A DNA stretch of 41,422 nucleotides from Gordonia otitidis NBRC 100426 (GCF_000248075.1 NZ_BAFB01000192.1:1-41422), one strand, 5' to 3'; numbered from the stretch's first letter, positions 1 to 8,231 are shown. Program-made: numbers and translations. The notes: generated by a model not told the origin, from the letters alone.

Positions 1-1023
1 GCCGCGCTGATCCTCACCGTGTCGGCGGTCGGCGTGCTCGTACATCACTGGTCGACGATCTGGGGACCGGTGCGCGTCGGCCGGGCCACGGCACGGTGGG
101 TTCTGTCCGGTCCCGACGACCGCACCCGCCCACTCGCTCGACGCCTCGTCACAGTCGGCGCTGCGATGGTCGTATGCTGCGCAGCGACGTCTGCGATACT
201 GGCGACCCTGCATCCCGCATCGATCGCAGTCGTGGTGCCGGCCGGTGCGGCAGCGGGACTGCTGGCACTGGGTGCGGCGTATGCTCGTCAGCTGAATGAG
301 GATCGGCGACGGCTGCCGCGGGAACGGGCGCTCTCACCGAAGTGGCTGCACCGCAACAGCTTTGCACCCCATGACGGATACGCGGATGCGCTGCAGCTCG
401 CCGCGAGCATGTTCGACACCACGTGGCTGACCGACAACCGCGTGGTGCGGTGGCAGCGTCGACGCATGGCCGCACCGAGGCGAGCGCTGCCCGCGTCGTG
501 GTTCGGTGCCGCCGTCGAACTCGATCGGCGACGACTGCTCCGGCATCCCGATGCCTGTGTCCGCTGGCTGATCTGCACTGCGATGATCGCCGTTGTGCCG
601 CAGCTGGTCACCATTCACCACGGCGCGATACTCGTCCTGGCGATGCTGGTCTACAGCGCGGGCAACAGCCTGACCGGCGGCCTTCGCTCGGTGGCCGGCA
701 CCCCGGCGCTGCGACGGGCTTTCGATCTCGCAGATCGACCGATCATGTTGGCACACATGGCGATACCGTCGGTCGGGGTCATCGTGACCGGCGGTGTTGC
801 CGTCGTGGCCTGGCCGCTGCCGATGACCTCCGCAGCACTCATGTTGTGCGGCCTACTGTTCGCGGTGTATCGACGCGCGACCCGCCCGCCCCTTCCCTAC
901 GACTCGCCTGCCATGAGCGAGCCGTTGGTGACTGGTGCGGTCATTCAACCACAACTACTCACCTCGATGATGCGCGGAACGGTTGCCGTGCTCGTGACCG
1001 CCGCGATCGTCGGGTTGCTGTGA
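1..1023 (+). CDS. Multi-pass membrane protein, 5' end cut by window
   Basis: The reading frame is open from the first base, so the gene probably begins upstream; the first start codon inside the window is a GTG at 19. The visible part, about 340 residues, has hydrophobic segments near residues 1-12, 48-90, 182-218, 245-290 and 318-334, separated by Arg-rich loops. This is the pattern of an integral membrane protein with four or more helices. I recognise no catalytic motif. It loosely resembles uncharacterised actinobacterial membrane proteins found beside ABC-transporter ATPases, so a permease-like role is possible but not shown. The stop is 15 bp from the end of the opposing gene at 1039, so the two converge. 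Confidence 0.75.
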   Translation, partial: AALILTVSAVGVLVHHWSTIWGPVRVGRATARWVLSGPDDRTRPLARRLVTVGAAMVVCCAATSAILATLHPASIAVVVPAGAAAGLLALGAAYARQLNEDRRRLPRERALSPKWLHRNSFAPHDGYADALQLAASMFDTTWLTDNRVVRWQRRRMAAPRRALPASWFGAAVELDRRRLLRHPDACVRWLICTAMIAVVPQLVTIHHGAILVLAMLVYSAGNSLTGGLRSVAGTPALRRAFDLADRPIMLAHMAIPSVGVIVTGGVAVVAWPLPMTSAALMLCGLLFAVYRRATRPPLPYDSPAMSEPLVTGAVIQPQLLTSMMRGTVAVLVTAAIVGLL

Positions 1024-1038
1024 CCGAGCACCGTCGAG

Positions 1039-1485
1039 TCACCAACGCGGTTGCGGGGACGGACCGTCGAAGAAGAACTGTGGGCCTCCTGGGGCGTCGT
1101 CGACGATCTCACCGACCAGCACGGGCCGCCCGTCGCAGCGCTCGCCCTGCACGATGTGGAACTCGGTGTCGGGCAGGATGCGCGACGCACCGCTCGGCAG
1201 GAAAGTGAACAGCGTGCCGTCGGTGCCGCTCACACCCGGTGTCGAGAGAATGGCGAGATCATCGTCGCCGCCGTTGTACAGCACGAGATGCCCGATCATG
1301 GAGCCCGCGACGCCGAACCTGCTGTACCAGAGGCGCTCGACTCTGCCGATGATCCAGTTGGTCGGGCCGTCGTTCGTCCACTCGGGATCGTCCGGGGTGA
1401 GGTATCTGCGGCGTACCGCGACGGTGCGGTTCGACGAGGCGTGCATTCGTGAATGCAGGGTCCTGACCGCGCTGGCTGTTCTCAT
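1039..1485 (-). CDS. Conserved-looking protein of unknown function, 148 aa
   Basis: I do not recognise the family. I chose the ATG at 1485 because an AAAGG ribosome site lies about 8 nt upstream; the frame is open further upstream, but that extension is low-complexity Arg-rich sequence and runs into the structured leader. The protein is soluble-looking, with an Arg-rich N-terminus (about residues 1-28). The body is rich in Trp, Gly and Asp: WTNDGPTNWIIGRVERLWYS around residues 35-55, LVLYNGGDDDLAILSTPG around 65-82, and a Pro-rich C-terminus ending GPSPQPRW. There is no signal peptide or membrane helix. It is the first full gene downstream of the 1641-1776 structured leader, so it may be what that leader controls. 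It lies downstream of cydC on the same strand but is separated from it by 544 bp with its own promoter. Confidence 0.7.
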   Translation of the reverse strand: MRTASAVRTLHSRMHASSNRTVAVRRRYLTPDDPEWTNDGPTNWIIGRVERLWYSRFGVAGSMIGHLVLYNGGDDDLAILSTPGVSGTDGTLFTFLPSGASRILPDTEFHIVQGERCDGRPVLVGEIVDDAPGGPQFFFDGPSPQPRW

Positions 1486-1580
1486 CGGCTCCGACCTTTC
1501 TGCAGGGCCCCGCGCTGTGCACGCGGTGTCGTCTGCCACCAAGTTCACCCGCTGGCGCCGATGTCTACATGCGTAGCGCG

Positions 1581-1655
1581 CTACTCGTTGTCGTCGATCT
1601 CCGGCCGCACCCCGCACTGGTACCCGTCGGCGACATGGAACGACCCCCGCACCAC
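1581..1655 (-). CDS. Possible 24-codon mini-ORF in the leader
   Basis: From tandem GTG codons (1655, 1652) a 24-codon frame runs to TAG. It encodes a peptide containing SFHVADGYQCGVRPEIDDNE. Nearly every codon ends in G or C, as in the real genes here, and the peptide looks protein-like. No clear ribosome site is visible: the GTG pair lies inside the 3' arm of the last RNA stem (1641-1653), which could hide the start. It is in the same frame as the 12-codon mini-ORF at 1799-1761, after that ORF's TGA stop. It could be a regulated small peptide, a relic of a longer protein, or chance. Confidence 0.35.
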   Translation of the reverse strand: MVRGSFHVADGYQCGVRPEIDDNE

Positions 1656-1776
1656 CCGTCTGGGACGGGCCGGGCGACCGGACTGGTCGGGTGCGGGGGT
1701 CGGGTGGCCATCTGGAATTCGCCGCGAAGCGAATCGGCCTAAGTCACAGGCGGTCCGCCGTCAGCGGATGGCCACC
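1641..1776 (-). ncRNA. Structured leader RNA: two abutting multibranched elements
   Basis: Read on the minus strand, two long perfect inverted repeats follow each other with no gap. The first has 10-bp arms at 1767-1776 and 1703-1712. It encloses small hairpins with arms 1764-1768/1754-1758, 1748-1751/1737-1740 and 1729-1734/1717-1722; the first of these shares two bases with the outer stem, so the two may compete. The second has 13-bp arms at 1690-1702 and 1641-1653, enclosing 5-bp arms 1685-1689/1675-1679 and 6-bp arms 1664-1669/1655-1660. Such nesting suggests a cis-acting regulatory RNA rather than a simple terminator, and no run of T follows. The pairing is read directly from sequence; function is inference. 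I could not match it to a named Rfam class. Confidence 0.6.
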
Positions 1777-1799
1777 TCACGTGTCCGTATGTCATACAA
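1761..1799 (-). CDS. Leader mini-ORF, 12 codons
   Basis: A very strong ribosome site, AAAGGAGG at 1810-1817, lies 10 nt before a TTG start at 1799. The frame reads (M)YDIRTREVAIR and stops at TGA 1761-1763. Its 3' half overlaps the 5' arm of the first RNA stem (1767-1776), so a translating ribosome would keep that stem open: the usual logic of attenuation or leader-peptide control. The peptide contains Arg-Thr-Arg, a +X+ motif. An alternative ATG at 1795 in another frame gives an 18-codon ORF ending at 1739 (MTYGHVRWPSADGGPPVT) but is 14 nt from the ribosome site. I prefer the TTG. Confidence 0.55.
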   Translation of the reverse strand: MYDIRTREVAIR

Positions 1800-1831
1800 C
1801 TTCAGACCACCTCCTTTCTCGTGTACGAACG

Positions 1832-1860
1832 AAAGTACGCCCACTACCCGCGCTCGGCAA
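1832..1860 (-). promoter_or_regulatory. Predicted sigma70-type promoter for the leader RNA
   Basis: On the minus strand TTGCCG (1855-1860) and TACTTT (1832-1837) are separated by exactly 17 nt, a good match to the actinobacterial housekeeping promoter. Transcription would begin near 1824, leaving only a few bases before the ribosome site of the 12-codon mini-ORF and giving a leader of about 340 nt before the gene starting at 1485. Confidence 0.55.
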
Positions 1861-1933
1861 CGGGTTTTCGCGCAGTCCACTGACGGCCCGCCACCGACCG
1901 CTGCGTACACAACTGCGACGTCACAGCGAGGCC

Positions 1934-1950
1934 GCGACAATTATTGTCGC
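1934..1950. promoter_or_regulatory. Perfect 17-bp palindrome, operator-like
   Basis: GCGACAAT-T-ATTGTCGC is a perfect inverted repeat with a one-base centre. Its AT-rich core stands out in GC-rich DNA. It lies 74 bp upstream of the -35 element of the leader promoter and downstream of the end of cydC (2030). The shape suits a dimeric regulator, but I cannot assign one. The rest of 1861-2029 shows no gene. Confidence 0.4.
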
Positions 1951-2029
1951 CGCTCTCCGCTGACGACCGGATTGTGTACGTACCCAGCTACTCGGACCCC
2001 GCCGCACCGGGCCAACCGCGCTCGGCACG

Positions 2030-3823
2030 CTATCCGAGGGCGTCCAGCGGGGTCAGGTCGACGACGTCTGCGTCGAGTGCTCCGGTGCGGGCGCCCGCGG
2101 GCAGTTGGTGCGTCACGACCACCACGGTCCGCTCGGGACCAAACATGCCACCCACCGGTGTCAACAGGCGGGCCAGTAACTGCTCGGCATCCGTGGCGTC
2201 AAGGTGTTCGGTCGGCTCGTCGAGCAACACCACCGGCGCTCGGTGCAGCAGTGCACGGGCAAGTAGTAGTCGACGACGCTGCCCACCGCTGATCGCCTCG
2301 GCACCGCCGGTCAATACCGTGTCGAGGCCGCCGGGCAGACCCGCAAGCCAATCGCCGAGACCGACGGTCGCCAGCGCCTCGCGCATCTCGTCGTCGGTCA
2401 CGTCGCCGCGCGCCACGCGCAGGTTCTCACCGAGCGTCGTCGAGAAGATGTGCGCTTCCTCGGCGAAATAACATGCGGCCGAACGCAATGCGACCGGAGT
2501 GCCGTCCTGGTCGGTCGCAGTCACCGAACCAGCACGCGACTCGAGCAAGCCGGCGATGGTCAGCAGCAGCGTCGACTTCCCGATGCCACTCGGGCCGACG
2601 ACTGCAAGCCGCGATCCCGGCGGAAGAACCTGGGAGATGCCCTGGTCGGGTCCCAGCGTCCGCGGTGTGGCGTCGGCCGAGGCGGGCCACCCCCACCTCA
2701 GTTGTTCGAGCTGCATCGTCACCGGCCCAGCGTGTACTGGCACGTCGATGTCATCGGCGCCATCCGCAGAAGCACCGACGTCGGCACCATCAATGTCAGC
2801 ACCTTCGGCGCGGGCACCATCGACCAAAGCCATCACGCGTGATGCGCTCTGACGGCTGCGCTCCAATTGGATCCCGGCCTCGGTCAGCGGGGCGGTGGAC
2901 TCGAATGCGGACAGGGGCAACAGGATCAGCACACCGAGGATCATCGGGGTCAGTCCGTGGCCGCTCGCGACGTCGGAGAGAGAACCGGATGTCTGTGCGG
3001 CCAGGTGTATTCCGATGAGGCAGGCCGCGATCAACGAGGCGCCGAGCGCGAGCGGTGTCGCGGCCGCCGCTGCGGACTGCACCCGCACCCCACGATCGGC
3101 GGCGGAGATGGCTGCCTGGTCGGCAGCCCGAGCGTCGGCAAGCACCGCATCGCGACGTCTGCCGACGATCAACTCCGGCGCATGCCACAGTGCTGTGGCC
3201 GCGGTGTCGACGGCACGGGCGGTCGCGGTTGCACTATCGGCGATCGCGCGCGCCGATCCGCGTGCGGCCAGCCACGGGGCGATCACACCGCTGACGATCA
3301 ACGCGACAGCCAATACCAGCGCAGCCCACCCCGAGACCAGCGCCATGATGACCACCGCGGCGACCGACGTCGTGAATCCGACCCCGATGGGGATCAGTCC
3401 GCGGATCAACGCGTTTCCGAGTTCATCGATGTCGTCGCCGGTTCGGGTGAGCAGGTCGCCACGACGCAACGTGACCGAGTACGCGGGCGAACCGGTGGCC
3501 AGAGCGAGGTACAGCCGTTCCCGCGCCGTCGACATCCCGCCGAGTGCGAGGTCGTGGGTGGCCAGCCGTTCCAGGTAGCGAAACAGGCCCCGTGAGATAC
3601 CCAGTGCGCGTACCGCCGTGATCGCGACTGACAGGTACAGCACCGGCGGCATCTGCCAGGCGCGGGTGATGAGCCACGCCGACAACGCGGCGAGACCGAG
3701 CGCCGACATCGCCCCCGCGATACCGAGGAGCAGCGACCTCGCGACCGGACGCCACGTCAACCCGAGGAAACCGAGTGCCCGCACAAGGGGATCGTTCACG
3801 AGACCGTTCTTCATGTCAGCCAA
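2030..3823 (-). CDS. cydC: CydC, thiol reductant ABC exporter subunit
   Basis: One half of the heterodimeric CydDC ABC exporter, which in other bacteria exports glutathione or cysteine and is needed to assemble cytochrome bd. The 597-residue protein has an N-terminal membrane domain (about residues 20-330) and a C-terminal ATPase. Walker A is GPSGIGKST at 410-418, the signature ISGGQRRR near 511, Walker B VVLLDEPTEHLD near 530-541, and the H-loop is VVTHQ. An Ala/Asp/Gly-rich linker of about 30 residues separates the domains. The ATG overlaps the end of cydD by 8 bp, so the genes are translationally coupled. Mycobacteria lack glutathione, so the natural substrate here is unclear. CydC is assigned by position after CydD. 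Confidence 0.93.
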   Translation of the reverse strand: MADMKNGLVNDPLVRALGFLGLTWRPVARSLLLGIAGAMSALGLAALSAWLITRAWQMPPVLYLSVAITAVRALGISRGLFRYLERLATHDLALGGMSTARERLYLALATGSPAYSVTLRRGDLLTRTGDDIDELGNALIRGLIPIGVGFTTSVAAVVIMALVSGWAALVLAVALIVSGVIAPWLAARGSARAIADSATATARAVDTAATALWHAPELIVGRRRDAVLADARAADQAAISAADRGVRVQSAAAAATPLALGASLIAACLIGIHLAAQTSGSLSDVASGHGLTPMILGVLILLPLSAFESTAPLTEAGIQLERSRQSASRVMALVDGARAEGADIDGADVGASADGADDIDVPVHAGPVTMQLEQLRWGWPASADATPRTLGPDQGISQVLPPGSRLAVVGPSGIGKSTLLLTIAGLLESRAGSVTATDQDGTPVALRSAACYFAEEAHIFSTTLGENLRVARGDVTDDEMREALATVGLGDWLAGLPGGLDTVLTGGAEAISGGQRRRLLLARALLHRAPVVLLDEPTEHLDATDAEQLLARLLTPVGGMFGPERTVVVVTHQLPAGARTGALDADVVDLTPLDALG

Positions 3824-5549
3824 CGCCGATCACCGCCGGAAAATCGACAACCGAATCGGCATAAGCCCTGGCGATGGGCCGGTGCGCAACCACGATGACC
3901 GTGTCTCCGTTCGCGGCACGCCGCGCGATCGCAGCCAGGACAGACGCCTCCGATCCGGCGTCGAGGTGAGCGGTCGGCTCGTCGAGCAGCAGCAGCGGCG
4001 CCGGGGATGCCAGCGCCCTGGTCAACGCCAAGCGCTGACGCTGTCCGGCAGACAGCCCCACTCCACCCGCACCCAACTCGGTCTCGACGCCGTCGGAAAG
4101 ACTCGACAGCACCACGTCGAAACCCGTTGCCGCAGCTGCCGAATCGTAGGCATCGGCGTTGAGCGTCCCGAACAGCGCGAGGTTCTCGGCGACCGTACCG
4201 GGCACGATGACCGGTTGTTGCGGGAGCCAGATCACCTGCTCGTGGTAGGCGGTGGGGTCGAGTTCCGCCACCGGAATCGACCCGACCAGAACCGACCCGT
4301 TGTCTGGTGCGATCAGTCCGAGGATCGTCGCGATGGCGGTCGACTTGCCCGCCCCGTTGGGGCCTGTGAACAACGTCAGCTGCCCGGCCTCCACGGTCGC
4401 GGACAACCCGTACGGCGCCCAGCCGTCGCGGCCGTGTACCCCGACGTCGAGCAAGCGAATCGGTTGTCCCGCAACGGTGCAGGTCCGCGTGCGACGATGC
4501 ACGGGCGTCGCGTCGCCTTCTCCGGTCTCGATGAGTTCGAGCACCTCACGTGCGGCGGTGACACCGTCGGCGGAGTTGTGGAACTGCGCACCCACCTGCC
4601 GCAGTGGCAGATAAGCCTCCGGCGCGAGGATGAGCGCCAGAACTCCCGCGTAGAGGCTCATGTCCCCGAAGACGAGGCGGAGACCGATACCCACGGCGAC
4701 GAGCGCCACGCACAGCGTGGCGAGGAACTCCAGCACACCACCCGACAGGAAGGCCACACGGAGTGTCGCCATCGTGCTGCGCTTGTGTTCTGCGCCGAGG
4801 TCGGCGACCCGCGCGGCAGGCGCCTTGGCACGATTGAGAGCACGGAGCGTCGGCAAGCCGGTGATGAGGTCGAGTACCTGGGAATTCAAAGTGCTCATCG
4901 TCTCGAGCTTGCGTTCGGTCCTGTCCCGGGTCATCACTCCGATGAGGATCATGAACAACGGAATGAGCGGCAGCGTGATGATGATGATGAGCGCCGACGG
5001 CCAATCGGTCAGCCCGATCACGACGACCACCGTCGGCGTCACCAACACCGTCACGATCAGTGCCGGGACGTACCCGGAGAGATACGGGCCGAGTGCGTCG
5101 AGCCCGCGCAGCAACACCGTCGTGGCGTGCTCTCTGCGGCGCAACAGTTCTCGCGTCGGCGTTCGGTCCGGATCGGTGAGCGCCCGCAGTGCACGCGCAC
5201 GCAGTTCGGCGATGGTCGTCGCCGACGCACGGTGCGCGTAACGGTCATGGGCAAAGGATGTCCCCACTCGCACAACAAGAGCGACACCGAGAATCCACAG
5301 ATGCGCGGACTGTGCCGACAACGACCGCGTGGTCGGATCGACGATGATCTCGGACAGGATCGACGCCGTCATCGCGGCCGCGACGATCATCGCGACAGTC
5401 GTGATGGACGCCGACACCGCGGTGACCGCAACGTATCTGCGGGTGGTCGGCGAGTACTTGAGCAGGCGCGGATCGAGCGGTGGTCCGCCTCGACGTTCGG
5501 TGACCGGTCTCGCCTGTGGGTCGCCCCGACCATCGGCCGGGGCGCCCAC
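3816..5549 (-). CDS. cydD: CydD, thiol reductant ABC exporter subunit
   Basis: Partner of CydC in the exporter required for a working cytochrome bd oxidase in the cytoplasmic membrane. Membrane helices fill about residues 35-300. The ATPase has Walker A GPNGAGKST at about 396-404, the signature LSAGQRQR near 499, Walker B LLLLDEPTAHLD near 518 and the H-loop VVAHR. The frame is open far upstream into cydB, so the start needs choosing. I use the GTG at 5549 (577 aa), just past the cydB stop; the GTG at 5564, overlapping that stop, is also possible (582 aa). Neither has an ideal ribosome site, which fits coupling to cydB translation. Both ATP sites look intact. Confidence 0.92.
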   Translation of the reverse strand: MGAPADGRGDPQARPVTERRGGPPLDPRLLKYSPTTRRYVAVTAVSASITTVAMIVAAAMTASILSEIIVDPTTRSLSAQSAHLWILGVALVVRVGTSFAHDRYAHRASATTIAELRARALRALTDPDRTPTRELLRRREHATTVLLRGLDALGPYLSGYVPALIVTVLVTPTVVVVIGLTDWPSALIIIITLPLIPLFMILIGVMTRDRTERKLETMSTLNSQVLDLITGLPTLRALNRAKAPAARVADLGAEHKRSTMATLRVAFLSGGVLEFLATLCVALVAVGIGLRLVFGDMSLYAGVLALILAPEAYLPLRQVGAQFHNSADGVTAAREVLELIETGEGDATPVHRRTRTCTVAGQPIRLLDVGVHGRDGWAPYGLSATVEAGQLTLFTGPNGAGKSTAIATILGLIAPDNGSVLVGSIPVAELDPTAYHEQVIWLPQQPVIVPGTVAENLALFGTLNADAYDSAAAATGFDVVLSSLSDGVETELGAGGVGLSAGQRQRLALTRALASPAPLLLLDEPTAHLDAGSEASVLAAIARRAANGDTVIVVAHRPIARAYADSVVDFPAVIGVG

Positions 5550-5554
5550 AGGAC

Positions 5555-6631
5555 TTATTGCCACGCCTTCAGCGACGACAAGCCGATCGACTCGGGAATC
5601 TGGTCGACGGACAGCCGCTTGCGGAACACCCAGTAGGTCCAGGCCTGGTAGGCGATGACGATCGGCGTGACGATGACCGCGGCGATGGTCATCACCGTGA
5701 GCGTGTAGTCGCTCGACGACGTGTTCTCGACCGTCAGGTTCCACGCCGCATTCGTCGTCGACGGGAGCACGTTGGGGAACAGGCACGCGAACAGCGAGGC
5801 GACCGTACCTGCGATTGCGATCGCGTTGGCGGTGAACGCGATGCCCTCACGCTCGGCCTGGGTGGCGATGACCATGACCACGGCGGCGACCGCCGCGATC
5901 AGCACCGGAATCCAGGTCCACCCGTTGCCGTACGCGAACTGGGTCCAGAGCAGGAACACCGCTGCCACGATCAGTGTCGGGATGGCCAGTGTCTTGGCGT
6001 ACTTCTTGGCGTCCTCCTCGAGCACGCCTCCCGTTTTGATACTCAGGAAGATCGCGCCGTGTGTGAGGAACACCAGCAGCGTCGTGAGCCCACCCAGCAG
6101 TCCATAGGGATTGAGCAGGTTGAAGAACCCGCCGGTGTACTGATGCCGCTCGTCGATCGGAAGTCCCCGTACGACATTCGCGAACGCGACGCCCCAGAGG
6201 ATCGCCGGAATCCACGACCCGAGTCCGATACCGAAGTCACACCACTGACGCCACTTGGGATTGTTGATCTTGCCGCGCCATTCGATCGATACGACGCGGG
6301 CGATCAGGCCCACGAGGATCAGGAACAGCGGCAGATACAACGCGGAGAACATCGTGGCGTACCACCCGCCGAACGCCGCGAACAACGCACCGCCTGCCGT
6401 CAGGAGCCACACCTCGTTGCCGTCCCACACGGGTCCGATCGTGTTGAGCAGCACGCGACGTCGCTTGTCGTTGTCGGCGGCGTCGTCCTTCGCCGACACC
6501 TTGCTGTCGCCACCGGTGTGGCTGCGGCCGAGGAACGGCATGAGCATGCCGACGCCGAAGTCGAAGCCCTCGAGCACGAAGTACCCGACGAACAGGATCG
6601 CGACGATGACGAACCAGAGATTTCCGAGCAT
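5555..6631 (-). CDS. cydB: CydB, cytochrome bd ubiquinol/menaquinol oxidase subunit II
   Basis: Second large subunit of cytochrome bd, a quinol oxidase with high oxygen affinity that supports respiration at low oxygen and under nitric oxide or sulfide stress. The 358-residue protein starts at MLGNLWFVIVAI. The ATG at 6631 has GAGGAG about 10 nt upstream, and the longer frame to 6697 would overlap cydA. The first helix carries the family motif FVLEGFDFGVGML, and further helices fill the chain as expected for this 8-9 helix subunit. It starts 13 bp after the cydA stop and runs into cydD. Confidence 0.96.
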   Translation of the reverse strand: MLGNLWFVIVAILFVGYFVLEGFDFGVGMLMPFLGRSHTGGDSKVSAKDDAADNDKRRRVLLNTIGPVWDGNEVWLLTAGGALFAAFGGWYATMFSALYLPLFLILVGLIARVVSIEWRGKINNPKWRQWCDFGIGLGSWIPAILWGVAFANVVRGLPIDERHQYTGGFFNLLNPYGLLGGLTTLLVFLTHGAIFLSIKTGGVLEEDAKKYAKTLAIPTLIVAAVFLLWTQFAYGNGWTWIPVLIAAVAAVVMVIATQAEREGIAFTANAIAIAGTVASLFACLFPNVLPSTTNAAWNLTVENTSSSDYTLTVMTIAAVIVTPIVIAYQAWTYWVFRKRLSVDQIPESIGLSSLKAWQ

Positions 6632-6644
6632 GTCCCTTAACTCC

Positions 6645-8231
6645 TCAGTACGCGAACGACAGTTGCTTGGGGCCGTCGGCATCGGAGTCGGTGACATCCT
6701 CGTCGACGATGGGCGGAACGTCGTCGTGCGGTCCTGGGCCCTCGATGATGTAGCGCCGCTGCAGCAGGAACCACACGACGCCGAGCGCGCCGTAAAGGAC
6801 GGTGAATCCGATCAGCGTCACCCAGAGAATCGGCGGCGTGTGATTGGAGACACCGTTCTGCACCAGCATGTGGATACGAGTGGGATCGAGATCGTCGGCC
6901 CAGTTGGGCACGACCACCCACGGCTGACGTCCCATCTCGGTGAAGATCCAGCCGGATGCGTTGGCCAGGAAAGGCGTCGGGATCATCCAGAGCGCGAGCA
7001 GACCGAACTTGCGTGACGTGATCACCTTGTTCTTGCGCGTCAGCCACAATCCGCCGAGCGCCACGATCACCGATCCGAGCGCCCACGTGATCATCGCGCG
7101 GAAACCCCAGTAGGTGACGAAGAGGTTGGGCGCGAAGTTCTGACCGGGCTCGACACCCGGTGTCCCGGCGAGTCTCTGGGTGTACTCCTCCTGCAATTGA
7201 TTGACGCCCTTGACCTCGCTGTCGAAGCGGTGATCGGCGAGGAACGACAGCATGCGCGGGATGGTGATGACGTGCTCGATGTTGTCGCAGTTGTTCTGCC
7301 GACCGACCGCCAGAACGGAGAAGCCTGCGGGCTGCTCGGTATCGCACAGCGATTCCGCGGCGGCCATCTTCATCGGCTGCTGTTTGAACATCAGTTGTGC
7401 CTGCATGTCACCGGTGATGATGACGAGGACGCCTGCGACGATCGCGAACCAGCACGCGAACCTCGTGACAGGCCGCCACAACCGACGCGCGTCGCGTTCG
7501 AGATCCTGCGGGGTCGCGTCGATCTGACTCGGCGACGTGGTCTTCGGCATGTCGGAGGTGTCACCGGTCTCGATGGCAGCACTGAGCTTCTTCGCGCGGA
7601 TCATGTTGCGTGTCATCCACCAGGCACCGATCGCACCGACGAAAGTGGCTGCGGTGAGCCAGGATCCGGCGATGACGTGCGGGAAGGCAACGAGCGTCGT
7701 GTTGTTGGTGATGACCGCCCAGAAGTTGTTCATCGCAGGACGCTCACGCACGTCACTCCAGGCGACCCCGACCGGGTGCTGCATGAAGCTGTTCGCCGCG
7801 ATGATGAAGTAGGCCGACGCCGTCACACCGATCGTGACCAACCAGATGGTCGCGAGATGCACACGCCGCGGCAACCTCGTCCACCCGAAGATCCACAGGC
7901 CGAGGAACGTCGATTCGAGGAAGAAGGCGATCAACCCCTCGAGCGCCAACGGCGCACCGAAGACGTCGGCAACATAGCGGCTGTATTCACTCCAGTTCAT
8001 CCCGAACTGGAATTCCTGCACGATGCCGGTCGCCACACCGAGTGCGAAGTTGATGAGGAAGAGTTTTCCGAAGAATTTGGTGGCGCGTAGCCACTGCTCA
8101 TTTCCGGTCCTGTGCCACACCGTCTGCATGATTGCGACCATCGGCGCGAGGCCGATGGTCAGTGGGACAAGAATGAAGTGATAGACAGTCGTGATTCCGA
8201 ACTGCCATCGGGACAAATCCAGAGCGTTCAT
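6645..8231 (-). CDS. cydA: CydA, cytochrome bd oxidase subunit I
   Basis: Haem-bearing subunit of cytochrome bd, which oxidises menaquinol and reduces oxygen to water in the cytoplasmic membrane. All key residues are visible. His18 (VYH) and His185 (FPH) fit the haem b595 and b558 axial ligands of E. coli (19 and 186). Met380 in FRAM fits Met393, Glu98 and Glu106 fit the proton-path glutamates 99 and 107, and Glu432/Arg435 in TEMGRQPW fit Glu445/Arg448. The quinol loop (about 275-345) is short and contains PMKMAAAE. At 528 residues it has normal length. It is the first gene of the cydA-B-D-C operon and has 214 bp of free upstream DNA. Confidence 0.97.
   Translation of the reverse strand: MNALDLSRWQFGITTVYHFILVPLTIGLAPMVAIMQTVWHRTGNEQWLRATKFFGKLFLINFALGVATGIVQEFQFGMNWSEYSRYVADVFGAPLALEGLIAFFLESTFLGLWIFGWTRLPRRVHLATIWLVTIGVTASAYFIIAANSFMQHPVGVAWSDVRERPAMNNFWAVITNNTTLVAFPHVIAGSWLTAATFVGAIGAWWMTRNMIRAKKLSAAIETGDTSDMPKTTSPSQIDATPQDLERDARRLWRPVTRFACWFAIVAGVLVIITGDMQAQLMFKQQPMKMAAAESLCDTEQPAGFSVLAVGRQNNCDNIEHVITIPRMLSFLADHRFDSEVKGVNQLQEEYTQRLAGTPGVEPGQNFAPNLFVTYWGFRAMITWALGSVIVALGGLWLTRKNKVITSRKFGLLALWMIPTPFLANASGWIFTEMGRQPWVVVPNWADDLDPTRIHMLVQNGVSNHTPPILWVTLIGFTVLYGALGVVWFLLQRRYIIEGPGPHDDVPPIVDEDVTDSDADGPKQLSFAY

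Noticed and set aside
1641..1702. The 13-bp inverted repeat as a simple intrinsic terminator of cydC
   Set aside because: It is about 330 bp past cydC, contains two inner hairpins, has no T-run, and lies downstream of a new promoter and ribosome site.
1761..1763. TGA read as selenocysteine to join the two leader mini-ORFs
   Set aside because: A hairpin does surround this TGA, but the intervening frame is Arg/Pro-rich without a known selenoprotein motif and no selenium genes are in view. An ordinary stop is simpler.
3618..5636. 672-codon open frame on the plus strand opposite cydC/cydD
   Set aside because: Shadow of cydC and cydD; composition is Arg/Gly/His-rich nonsense with no ribosome site, and the minus-strand proteins have complete motifs.
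5565..5786. N-terminal extension of cydD up to 5786
   Set aside because: It would overlap cydB by more than 200 bp and encodes His/Arg/Asp-rich sequence unlike any CydD.
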